A stretch of 64,000 nt of DNA, taken from positions 5,516,932 through 5,580,931 of the forward strand of contig JAJEKV010000056.1 in the NCBI GenBank assembly GCA_021234155.1, written 5' to 3'. Origin of the DNA: Isoetes taiwanensis. Lineage: Eukaryota; Streptophyta; Lycopodiopsida; Isoetales; Isoetaceae. Of the stretch, positions 45,195 through 55,616 are shown in pieces. Under the pieces are notes generated by a model that searched no databases, was not told the DNA's origin, and saw only the letters and a list, made by a program, of their open reading frames with translations. Every line of letters starts with the position of its first letter. The first letter of the stretch is position 1. The translations under genes were made by a program, and so were the position numbers.

Positions 45195-45931
45195 AGTAAT
45201 TTTTATGAAGAAAAATTTTGTGATGAAATTTTCTAGCGACAAGCGAAATTTTTTTCTCATGAAAATGACCCAACGAAATTTCAACCAGCTTCAAATTTTG
45301 ACCGTTCTGGAGGAGATCTTGATAGCTGTAGGAGTTTTTTGCTTCTAGTTTTTCTTTCTGAAGGTTTTTCATTGAATTTTCCTTTCTTATAAGTGTGCTG
45401 CAGCCAGGTTCAAGCCGAAAGCTTATGTCAGTCATTACTTACCTATGCCCTTGCCTATGTTATGTCTATGCCCTTGCCTATGTTGCTATACTGATTAACG
45501 GCTCGGTTCTATGCCGGTTCTTTATCAGCATTGCCATTGACATAGCCATGGTTGGGACCTCCATACAATAGCCCTCTGCACTTGCTTCCTCGACTATGGA
45601 GGCTTCTTGTGCAGGCATAGTCCTTGCTATCGATGCAAGAAAGACCAGTTATAGAGGCTTCTTGTGAAGAAACAGGGTATGGAGCCGGTCGGGCGTTGGG
45701 CTTGCTTTCGAGGGTGTGGCAGCACCGCCAAAAAATGCCGAGACAACATCGATAGAGGTTTTCACTTGTTAAAAACTTGTTGAATAAGGGCTTAATTTGA
45801 AGGTGAAATTTCGTGCCTAGAAACTGGCCGGTTTGAGTGGTTTCTGGGCGATAGCAGGGAGTTTCTTGCCGGTTTATTGGTCGGAAATTACAAAAAATCG
45901 ATCGGTTATAAAACACAAGTCGCCGTTTGGT
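45195..45931. other. no supported gene
   Basis: ORFs at 45148-45435 and 45509-45916 on the minus strand lack recognised motifs. GGCTTCTTGTG words near 45600 and 45655 echo those at about 46530. Confidence 0.35.
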
Positions 45932-46510
45932 GGAAGGAAGGAAGGAAGGAAGGAAGGAAGGAAGGAAGGAAGGAAGTATATTTTAACGTCCGCGGAGGCA
46001 AACTTGACCTATGAGACGGTATATGCAGTACAAAAAGCAGATAAAACCACACCAAAAAGACAAATGCTACTATACAATGTGTCCCTATTACTGGGATGAA
46101 AAAACCCCCACATGGGAGGAAAAACCCTGGTAGTAGGCTCTCAGATCCCTTGTCCTGTAAGGGATTCTCTAACGGTGGAGACTTGCAAAATGTAGGATGC
46201 GAGACGTGCAACCATTGGAGATGCCGACAAATTGATCAAATGGCGGTGATATAGCATCTAAGATCGGCATGTGTTGCTTTCGGATATGCGTATATCTTGC
46301 GGACACTCTTGCAGAGCATGGTGCTCATCCTCTACTGTCCGCATGTGGCAACACTGGCATATTCTCTCATGCCGGAGGATTCTCTGCCCTCCATCTGTAG
46401 TCCAACGACCTGTTTCAATTCTGAGATGATGGGACCCCGTCCTCACGGAGGCAATAGCTCTTCGTTTCTTCATAGATATATGCTTGTTCTCCGTTGCTGG
46501 TTCTTGCAAG
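45932..46510 (-). pseudogene. 3' end of a non-LTR retrotransposon (ORF2 C-terminus, 3' UTR, TTCC tail)
   Basis: On the minus strand the ORF2 end reads GSHHLRIETGRW, CQCCHMRTVEDEHHALQECP, the RIE.GRW...C..C....VEDE.H....CP motif typical of the C-terminus of LINE reverse-transcriptase proteins. It stops at 46258. The 3' UTR carries the conserved stem-loop (46091-46130) and a CATAGGTC...CTCCGCGGACGTTAAAA motif, then ends in about eleven TTCC repeats (45932-45976). It is 5'-truncated. Confidence 0.75.
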
Positions 46511-47440
46511 AGGGTTTCTTATGCAGATTCTTGCAAACAAGGAGGCTTTCTTGTGCCGATTCTTGCTGCATAGGATATGGCAAGGTTTCTTGCGAGTTTC
46601 TGCTTGCATCTCGTTTCTTGTTCATGCCATGCCAAAAGCTTGAATTTGAGCCACATATCAGAGTGGTTGTATAAGAGAAAGCCCCTCCGGGCTTGATTCC
46701 GGAGGGGAAAGCTGGCCGACGCGCGGAGCGCGGAGGCCTGATGGCCTTGATTTGGTTCTGCAAGAACACACTCCAGAAAGCAGGGTAAAAACATGCAGTT
46801 GTCGAAATCGCAGGGTAGAAAAATCAGAAAAGAGAGTGAAAACTATCTGGTTAGTTTTCTTGGATTGAATCTCTGCTAGATGGCGAGATATGATTGGCGG
46901 ATTAGGCTGAAAGTAGAGTAGACGGTTTTTACGATTTGCAAATGCCCTATTGCCCAGAAGCTTTGGATTTGAGCCAGATATCAGAGTGGGAGCTTGTAAA
47001 TGCCATACCAGCTGCCTTACTCGATTAAATTTGGACATGATTATGCCCTTTACATCCCATGCTCCCCTTGCTTGATATGCTAAAAGTCCCGGCATGATTT
47101 CGGTTCTGAAAAAAATAAGGTTCACCCCTGTTTGCTCCTTTTGCTCCGTTCAATATGCAAGCTCGACCTTCTTTTGCATTGGCTAGATCTGCAAGCTCGA
47201 CTTGGCTCAAAAACAAGGAATTTGGCTCAAGAGCAGGGGATCGACAAAATGCACAATCAAGGACAAAAATACAGTATGGGAAGCTTCGCGGCCGTTGTAA
47301 CACAAATGGAAATGACTGCTCCAAATGTGAATGGATGGGGCTGCTCCAAACGCGATCCAAACTACCTAAAATAAACAACACGATTCCGGTGTTTCTGCAT
47401 TTTGTATGTTAGTTTGTCAGCAGGCTGATTGCTGCCATGG
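46511..47440. other. between two oppositely oriented retroposon tails; hairpin at 46682
   Basis: A perfect 9-bp stem (CCCCTCCGG, 8-nt loop, CCGGAGGGG) lies at 46682-46707. The phrase TTTGAGCCA(C/G)ATATCAGAGTGG occurs at about 46648 and 46972. The many overlapping ORFs on both strands share no recognised domain. Confidence 0.45.
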
Positions 47441-47583
47441 TTTTTCCCTCGAAAACCCTTCGGGGCGGGGGTTTTTTAATCCGGGCAGTAATCCGCTTGC
47501 TGCGTTTTTGTATTGGGTCCCATAGACCGATTGGTCTCCGTGGACGATAAAAGTACCTTCCTTCCTTCCTTCCTTCCTTCCTT
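47441..47583 (+). mobile_element. non-LTR retroposon 3' end with (CCTT)n tail
   Basis: Stem-loop CGAAAACCCTTCGGGGCGG..., then GGGTCCCATAGACCGATTGG, TCTCCGTGGACGATAAAAGT and seven CCTT units (47556-47583). The copy at 45932 faces the other way, so the pair mimics terminal inverted repeats about 1.6 kb apart. Confidence 0.75.
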
Positions 47584-48135
47584 TTTGAAAATTCAATTTT
47601 TTGCCTTTTTTGGAGGTTGGTAGTAATAAAATAACTCTCACTTTAAAACTAGCAATTTTCTAAACGCACCCTTCAAAATAACTTGAACAAAGAAATATTT
47701 ACACTAAAATTAAAGATAAGATGAAATAGTTTATAATAGACACCAAAACATTTTAGCAAACAATGTTAACGGTAATTTAAGACCAAAGTTTTTCAGATAT
47801 CAAGTGGCACTACTTTTTCAAAGGGCTTCTTTCTTCTCTTCTTCATGTGCAGCATCTAGCTTAGTCTGAGAAAAGTATCATATTCATCCCATAGGTTCAA
47901 GCTGTTGTTGAAGACTTTTGGGAGGAATTAGCTCTGCAAAGTCAGCTGCATCATCTGTACTTCTAGTAAAAGGGGTTGAACCTCAGAGCTTGTCGCTTTT
48001 ACACTTCCATCTACTCCCTTAACACCAAGTTCCTGGTTTTTATCAGGTAGATTTTCTATAGAACTAATTCTAGACTTGATGTAAGTTACAAGATCTTTAT
48101 CAATATCAATTGCAACACAATTTCAGTATTTCTTT
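47584..48135. other. no gene seen
   Basis: AT-rich sequence without recognisable features. Confidence 0.4.
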
Positions 48136-48151
48136 AATAATAATAATAATA

Positions 48152-48237
<86 letters not shown>
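48136..48237. repeat. (TAA)n then (ATT)n microsatellite, about 100 bp
   Basis: A short TAA run switches into a long ATT run. The poly-isoleucine ORF across it is an artefact. Confidence 0.95.
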
Positions 48238-48239
<2 letters not shown>

Positions 48240-48291
48240 CATTGCCCTGTGGGGCCTTGAAGGCCAAAGAGCCTGAAAACAAACATTATTT

Positions 48292-48900
48292 TCACAAGGT
48301 TCTCAATAGAAATGAACGATGTTCATCTATTGTTTTAATATAACATCCAGTTTCTTCTAAATCTAATGTAAAGAGGGAACTAAATCTTCCAACATGGATA
48401 TTGTACTTTTCTCTGATATCTGCATAAGCTGAGCATACAGTGAAAACATGATCTTCATCTTCTACACACGCCAAGTCGCACAACTTGCAGACCCGATTCT
48501 CAATGGGTATTTTGAGCCATCTTCCCACTTCGATTTCCAATTTGTGTGAGCTGACCCGGTATCAGGAAATCACTTGTCTGGTTCTTCTTGGCATGTATGC
48601 GGATAGGTATGCCTGCTCCACATAATCTGTCATGGTGTTTACTGTATTTTTGTAATGCGACATCCTGCGCCCTGGTGTGGCCCAAAGTTTGTCGATGGCC
48701 AGCCCTTGGAGCAAATCTCGTGTTTCCTTCTACCCCTTCGGCCAATTTGTATGTGTAACTCCCCATTTGCTGGCCCATTCCTGCATATCTCGGAACCATC
48801 CCTGCTCTGTTGATATTTGTAGTGCTTGATGGGAGAGTCTGCTTTCCGGTTGTTCTTCAATTCTGTTAACGAAATTGATTGTCTAGAACCCAATCTCTTG
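48292..48900 (-). pseudogene. non-LTR retrotransposon ORF2 C-terminal fragment
   Basis: On the minus strand three frames together read SYTYKLAEGVEGNTRF, PRRTRQVISRYRVSSHKLEI, EVGRW, then CKLCDLACVEDEDHVFTVC and EKYNIHVGRF. This is the same RFR.SSH.L.IE.GRW...C..C....VEDE.H....C ending as at 46258-46510, in a different family member. Frameshifts near 48520 and 48650 inactivate it. Confidence 0.75.
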
Positions 48901-49340
48901 GTTGAGAGAGCAATTCTATCAATATGCTGATAAGAGGCTGAGGCTTCTATATGGATTCACAATGCTTCCTTGATGAACATGATTTTTCAAATTCTATAAG
49001 ACAGTGACTATATAATCTACAATCAAACTGTGGCCAGATGGAATGTGCAAGAGTATAGGGTGCATACAGGTGCAAATAGAAGAGGATCACCATAGTTTGA
49101 GGTCGTACCTTGATGCTTGCTTCCTCATCAAACTTTGAGATGTCAGCACCCTTAAATAGGTCAAGACATCACATTACTAGTACCAGCACCACATAAATCC
49201 CACACTGGAACGGGGCCCGCAATGTTATGTGCATACCTATTTGCCCATGAAAAAATGCAGACTCGTCGCCTCAATTCGTACAAGTGCGCACTATCTCTGA
49301 ATTGACACAAACAGATGGATTGGAGAGCCAGGCCAAGACA
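48901..49340. other. probable 5' flank or decayed body of the next retroposon
   Basis: No intact ORF. Plus-strand text near 49250-49340 fits the segment before the VEDE motif, but too loosely to annotate. Confidence 0.35.
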
Positions 49341-49758
49341 GGATTTGTCAAGCTGCAAAGTAGGAGCCGTTGAGGATGAATGTCACATTTTTCAGAGTTG
49401 TGTGGCATACAATCACATCTAGACATACTACACTGAGTTGGTCAAGCCCAACCAGCCGCTAAATGTGACATTGAGCACGGCTTTAGTACAGTTGCTGCCA
49501 TCGTATCTTCAAGAGGTCATGGATATGCAGGCTCAGTTATGTCCAAGACATTATCTTAACATATACCACAACATTTTATAATGTATATTTGTACAGTTTG
49601 TCAGCATTCTTCTTACTACCATGGCTTTTCCTTCGAAAACCCTTCGGAGAGGGGTTTTTTAATCCAGATAGTAATGCGTTTGCTGCATTCCTTTTTTGGT
49701 CCCATAGGCCAATTAGTCTCGATGGATGATACAAATCATTCATTCATTCATTCATTCA
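49341..49758 (+). pseudogene. non-LTR retrotransposon 3' end with (CATT)n tail
   Basis: Plus-strand frame VGAVEDECHIFQSCVAYNH is the C-terminal VEDE.H....C motif, followed by a decayed end. The 3' UTR has the conserved stem-loop (49626-49664, CGAAAACCCTTCGGAGAGGG), then GGTCCCATAGGCCAATTAGT, TCTCGATGGATGATACAAAT and CATT repeats (49737-49758). Same family as the CCTT-tailed copies but with another tail unit. Confidence 0.7.
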
Positions 49759-50057
49759 ATAAAATTATCGAAAAGCTGTTACAAAGCTTCTTCAACAAAG
49801 AAATTTGGAAGCATGGATCATAACTTTTTCATGAGGCACTTAGTAACATGAAAAAAGGTGTAACAAATTTGGGCTTGTAAGTTTCTTTTGGAAGGCAATC
49901 TATGCAGCAATAAATGCTGAATACGGTGTATGTGTGGATGAGATGAGAAACATTAGTGCCAATGCAACCATGTACATTCTAGATGGTGCTCCTCCAATAT
50001 TATTGGGCTTAAAAGATAAGCGTTTCATACATCTTACTTCTAATATAGCAGAGTCCC

Positions 50058-50211
50058 TTTTTTTTTTGAAGGACGTGAGACTCTTTTTATTGACAAGAAC
50101 AAAGGCGTAATACACAATGCACAGACAGGAATAAAACCCTAGTGGATAGGCTGACCCAACTAGGCACAAGCACTCGTCTATGCATAAGAGGAACACCGTA
50201 AATACGTCTGC
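50058..50211 (-). mobile_element. 5'-truncated L1-type 3' end with poly(A), minus orientation
   Basis: A T run at 50058-50067 is the tail. The minus strand upstream reads like a plant LINE 3' UTR (TCAATAAAAAGAGTCTCACG with an AATAAA signal, preceded by TGTGTATTACGCC). No coding remains. Confidence 0.55.
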
Positions 50212-53200
50212 CAAATTATCTCTTTTTGGCAGAGGTCTTGCGCAAAAAACTTACTATACTGCAGGGGATGGGCGATGGCAGATGGTCACCTTTGAAACAA
50301 ATGAATGTCACTGGGGTATCATCAATGTCTATGCATCTAATAAGCCGGCTGAAAGGGCGGCCATCTGGAAGGATATCGAAATCTGGACCACTCTCCAGGC
50401 CAATGTAACAGAAAATTGGATTTTAGAAGGAGATCTCAACATGACTGATGCATGGGATCAAAAAATAGGTTTACATAGACACCTATCAGTAGAGGAGGAT
50501 TCCTCTTGGAATTCATAGCTTGATAATGTTGGATTTACCTTGGTCCCGCCTTCCAATGCCACCTTCTCTTGGTCGAACAAGCAAAAGGGTCAGGACAGAG
50601 TTTATTGCTTACTGGATAGGTTTAATATGGTCAACAAGTCTGCTGGCTTCATGGACAGGTGCTATGTGGAGGGGGGGTTAGCATTTTCCTACTCTGATCA
50701 TGTCTTCCAAAGTTTTACCTTGGAAAATATTCCTACTGCTAGGAAGAATGGAAACATTCCGTTCAAGTTTAATACGTCTTGGCTGGGGAAGAAGGCCTTC
50801 TACAAGCCCTTCAGGATCTTTGTATCCTCTCTGGCCAATGAAGTAAATCCCTTCAGTATGAGGGTCTGGGTTGGAAAAATCAGTCTTATCAAGATGTGGG
50901 TAAAAGGGTGGAGCAAGAACAAAGCTATGGAGTTTAAAAAGGAAAAGGAAGAAGTATACAACCTTCTGAGAGAGGTTAAACAGGAGCTGATATCGGATCC
51001 GCATAATGTTGCAAAACATAATATAGAGGAGGTGCTTGAAGGAAAAGCCAAGGCAATAAAAGAGGAGGAGGCTAGAGGAGCGGCAGTTCGCTCCAAAACC
51101 AAATGGTATGCTGAACAAGAACATGAAAATTCTAAGTGCTTCTTTAGAATGGCTGGGGCGAGATTAGAAGAAAATAGTATTCTATTGGTGAAGGATGATA
51201 ACCATAATACTCTTGAAGATCCACAGGAAATCAGATCATTTATACGAGAAAGTTCTGAAAAACAATTTGAGGATGACCCCTTACCCCCCTCGTTTCATCT
51301 TCGACTAAACTCATGGTTGACCAGTGTTGACTGGGGGTGTGCTGAAAACCAACATCTACTCCATGAAGGACGAGATTTACAAGACTTTGTGCTCTCTTGC
51401 AGCTGGAAAATCTCCTGGACCTGATGGTTTACCTCCGGAATTCTTCGTCGAGTTTTGGGATGTTCTTGGAGATGATTTTACTAGAGCTGTTTTTGGTGCT
51501 TGGTCCTCATGCTCCCTACACCCTAGTCTAGCAACAGGTTTTACCACGCTTGTCCCCAAGGTTCCTAGGCCTCTAATCCTAAGTGAATGGAGGCCTATTG
51601 CTCTCACCAATGCCATTTACAAAGTGATTATGAAGATTATTGCCAATCGCTTGAAACCCATACTCAATAGGGTCGTTGGGAAGGAGCAATCAGCCTTCTT
51701 GCCCGACAGAAACATTTTGGATAACTATCTTGCAGCCAGAGAAGGATTGCATTGGTGTCAGACCTCAAAACAAAAGTGTATAATGATCAAGATAGATTTT
51801 AGAAAGGCTTATGATTCCCTTAGATGGACAGGATTACGTGCAGTAATGTGCTACATGGGATTTGATGCTCAGTTCATCCGTCTAGCTCTGGGGATGAACA
51901 GCCTAGCCTTTGGCTCTGTGCTGGTTAATGGGCAACCCTCTGGTCTGTTTAATCTCAAAAAGGGAATAAGGCAAGGCTGCCCCCTTGCTCCCTAGTTTCT
52001 CATCATGGCAAACCTTTTAACAAAAATGGTCCACCTTAAAGTGTCAAAAGGGAACTTAGAGGGATTAACCTTCCCAGAAGGTATAGACAAGCTAACGATC
52101 ATGCAGTATGCAGATGATACTTTTATGTTTCTCAGATATGATGATAATAGCTTTATCTCATTTCGAGAGATCTTGCTGTCTTTTGAGGTAATTTCAGGGG
52201 TTGGCCTCAATGCCAATAAATGCTTTGTTCTATTGCCTGCAGATAGTGACATTGATCCTCGGGCCAGGGGTCTGGATTTTCCAGTGGTGACAGCCAAAGA
52301 ATCAGTCAAACTTCTTGGTCTTCCCTTGGTGTTTTCTGATAGTCTCAAAGGCCTCTCGGCTCCCATACTTGACAAACTCAGAAAGAAGGTTGGTCTGTGG
52401 TCTACAAAGTCCCTAACTACTTCTGGACAAGTGACAGTGGCAAATGCAGTTCTTGCTGCCTCTCATATCTATTACTCATCAGTCATGGCTGCCCAAAAAG
52501 GGGTGTATAACCAAATACAGGTCATCATCAGGAAATTTATCTGGGGGCATGGTGAAGGTGGCCTGGGGTGAGCTTTGTCGTGGCAAAAAAGATGGTGGAT
52601 TGGGCTGTAAAGACCCCTTCTTACAAGCTCAGGCTCTGGCAGCCAAATTTGTCTGGCGGGTATCACAAGGTGAGTCATCCCCTGCTCTGAAGTTTGTCTC
52701 TTATTGGTTGAAGCAAGGCAAGCTCCTTGGTAAGCCATCTCTCCCTAGGGACGAGCTGGGTGCTTTGTTTTACGGGTGGCTTCTGACACATCTCCTGTTA
52801 TGCGAAAAATTCTTCATGCTTGGTTGAAGGTGCTGCATCTTTTCTCTCCCATGGATCCCCCTAGGGACGCAGGGGGATTTAGTCTATTTTGGAACACCAG
52901 GATCTGGGAGAGGGATGGACTTCCCTTGGCTCCCTCACACCCTCGCATCTTTGTCAAATGGAAGGGTTGTGGACTAACTTTGTTGCAACACCTCTGGGTT
53001 AACGGCAGATGGGTTAACTGGACTGCATTTAAGGGTGCAATCTCGGATCCAGGTGAAGGGGACTATAAAGTTTTAAGGGAGATCTTATGGAATGCCACCA
53101 ATTTGACAGGTATTGTGGGGCTATGTGAGAATTGGCTACATGATGGGCAAACTCAGTATAGTATGAAGAAAATATATAGGGATCTGTGCCAGGACACTCC

Positions 53201-53976
53201 CCTGAAAGCTGAGGTAAGGCTTGGGGTAAGTACGACAGCAACCAAAACTTTACTAGCAAACTCTTGGAAGTCTATTTGTTCTAGGAAGATTCAGTTCTTT
53301 AGATGTTTAGCTCTTCAAGGGGGATTAAGTACTAAGGAAAGTTTATTTAATAAGGGTATCACGGTTGATGACAGGTGTCCACTGGGCTGTCAGGTTACTG
53401 AATCTATAGCGCACCTCTTCTTCTGCCCCCGGATTGTAGAATTTTGGCAGTGGGTCTGTCATATCATTGGTTTCATGCTATACCAACTGGTCTAGCCAGA
53501 ATTGGTTCTGATCTCGGATCACTACTGCGTAGATGCCTCCCTCGTGAATCTGACACTTTGGGTTATTTGGAAGCATCGTTATGATGTGGCTCTGGGTGGT
53601 CAGGAGATCTCCATGGCGAAGCTAAAAAACTCTTTCAATTTGGAAGTTGCTCTGATGGCTTTATCTCATCATAGAAAGGAAGGCACAAACTACAACAAAG
53701 GACTTGATAGAGTAGGGACTTTGGTAAGGTTCTATTCATTCTTCAGGTGCCATTGGGTTGATAACGACATTGTGTAGGGGAAAGTGCTACTGGTAATAGT
53801 GCAAGTAGCATTGATAATCCGGAGTAAGAGAATTTGTAGATCCTGCACTGGAATGGAGTTGGCTCTCTCTATAGTACCTACTCTCTGGTGAAGAAAATTC
53901 ACCCTTTAGAGGGTTCCTATTGTACATATTTTCTATTCTTTAATACATATATATAATCTTACCCTAAAAAAAAAAA
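50212..53976 (+). pseudogene. L1-type LINE ORF2: endonuclease end, reverse transcriptase, zinc-binding C-terminus, poly(A)
   Basis: It opens inside the endonuclease (WGIINVYASN, WILEGDLNMTD, FSYSDHV near 50690). The reverse transcriptase follows from about 51340: GKSPGPDGLPPEFF, EWRPIALTNAIYKVI, KEQSAFLPDRNI, KIDFRKAYDS, KKGIRQGCPLAP, and the catalytic YADD at 52107-52118. The distal part has WGELCRGKKDGGLG and a zf-RVT-like domain (KIQFFRCLAL...CPLGC...SIAHLFFCP near 53370-53440), ending at 53777. A 3' UTR and poly(A) (53966-53976) complete it. In-frame stops at 50516, 51993 and 53493, and frameshifts near 51340, 52560 and 52790, inactivate it. The 5' end is missing, as is usual for LINE insertions. 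This is the longest and best preserved transposon in the window. Confidence 0.92.
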
Positions 53977-53979
53977 CTC

Positions 53980-54710
53980 TTTTTTTTTTATCATCAGTTA
54001 GAGACGAGCAACGATAAGCTTTAGTGATCTTATGCTGAGCACAACAAAGAAGCTGTTGTTTAGAGATGTGTGCACCTTGAAAAATATACAAATGTCGCCT
54101 CTGCCAGATAGACCACAAAATCCAACTAGAAGCAAGATGAAATGCCCGCTTATGCAATTTCAGCCAAACAAGGGGATAAAGTGCAAGTAGGATCTCCTGG
54201 CTTGTGAGAGACACATTGAAAAGAGTGAACAACCACGCTCAAGCAAGCCGTAGATGATCGCACAAGAAGAAGCAGTGTTCAATAGTTTCAACACGTTCAG
54301 AGAGGGCAATGATTTGAGACTCTAGGGTTTATCTTGTGAACTAAGACATTTACTCGAACACATCTATGGAGAATTTGCCATCGCAGCGCAGACACTTTAG
54401 GGTGGAGCAATATATTTCATGTCCACATCCAAACACTTTTCCACTGTGGTTGAGGAACCTGAAGATGCCAGTGCTGGGATAGAGGGAGAGGCTCACAATC
54501 CAAAAGCAGCTTGTACGTGGAAGAAACAAACTTTTCTGACTTAAGACGTGCATCATATATCCAAATAGGCACATCAGCCTATTTGGACAATGGATGACAA
54601 AAAATCAGCCACCCCGACCCAGATTTGCCGATCCCATCTGTATAACAAAAATCTTGTTTGAAAAGCCTCCCATGACAAAAGATGACCAAAATCATACCAA
54701 TGCAATCGTT
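53980..54710 (-). pseudogene. second L1-type LINE 3' fragment, minus orientation
   Basis: A T run at 53980-53989 is its poly(A) tail. Read on the minus strand, the ORF2 end has ERVETIEHCFFLCDHLRLA, then after a stop WLFTLFNVSL and LASSWILWSIWQRRHLYIFQ. This is the zf-RVT and 'LW.IW..R' region seen at the end of plant LINE proteins. Stops and frameshifts are present. It abuts the previous LINE tail to tail, with three bases between the A and T runs. Confidence 0.75.
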
Positions 54711-54759
54711 AAAACCCCTGCTAGCCGCCAACGCCGTCTGAGTCTTTAGACTTTTGACT

Positions 54760-55395
54760 ACTAGAAGCTAGAGATAAGCTAATTACTACTATGCTAGAGA
54801 TACTCCGATGGAAAATTTGTGCGCAGTCTTATGAGAGAAGGAATGTTGCAAATACTGCTATAGGAACTCTTTAAAATGCAGCACATGAATCTTCAGTTCC
54901 GAAAGCAGAAAGAGAAGTAAAGGATTCAGGAAAGCGTGCAAGACATTATCAAGTTTTGCCTACAAATGATCATGTGTTTGAAATATGGACAAAAAAGAAT
55001 CGAGGATAGTGAATTTGTTGGCAAGAACATGTTCATGTAATAGTTGGCAAACCTCTGGATTGCCTTGTTCCATGCTATATCTACAATATATTTCAAGAAG
55101 GTCCGCACACAAGATCATGCACATGAATGTTTCTCATCGGCCTCCTACTGGAACACTTATGCTAGAGGTATTTGCCCCGTGGTGGAGGGGGGGTGATGGT
55201 TCATTTGGACAAGTAACAAGATTGCTTCCACTAAGAAGTCATCATCGACCTGGATGCTCAAAGAAGAGGCACATCCGAATCGAGGATGCGTTGAAGAAGT
55301 GCAAAAATTCTCGTGTTCTAATTATCGAGAACAAACACAACACAATAGCAGAGCACAATAGCCGAACATGTAGAAATCTTGTATATTTTTTGTGA
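54760..55395 (+). pseudogene. Mutator-like (MULE/MuDR) transposase C-terminal fragment
   Basis: After an upstream block (TMLEILRWKICAQSYERRN) and a frameshift in an A run near 54991, the frame reads ESRIVNLLARTCSCNSWQTS, GLPC. This is the SWIM zinc-finger region of Mutator transposases (55030-55068); the His that normally follows the last Cys is replaced (PCSML). A Lys/Arg-rich segment (RSHHRPGCSKKRHIRIEDAL) and a broken zinc knuckle (KC.N....HNSRTC) end it, as in complete MULE proteins. The catalytic core is absent. Confidence 0.75.
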
Positions 55396-55616
55396 TCTTG
55401 TCTTAGTTTGACATATTGTAATAGCTTTTCGGTAATTTATTGAAATCCTAGTGGTATTGTAGGACATAAAAAACCCGCCAAACACCTCTCAATGGCTTTT
55501 TGGTAATTTTTATTGAGAACTTTTGGAAGCATTAATGGTATACTGGTAATTTTTCCTACAATCAACGACTTATTGGTCGACATGAAACAGACGCATATAC
55601 ATCTTTTGTATATAAT

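Noticed and set aside
45932-47583. DNA transposon with (GGAA)n/(CCTT)n terminal inverted repeats
   Set aside because: The two ends are 3' tails of separate non-LTR copies in opposite orientation; each has its own stem-loop, and one has an ORF2 end.
48110-48343. ORF with a long isoleucine run
   Set aside because: It is only the ATT microsatellite read in one frame.
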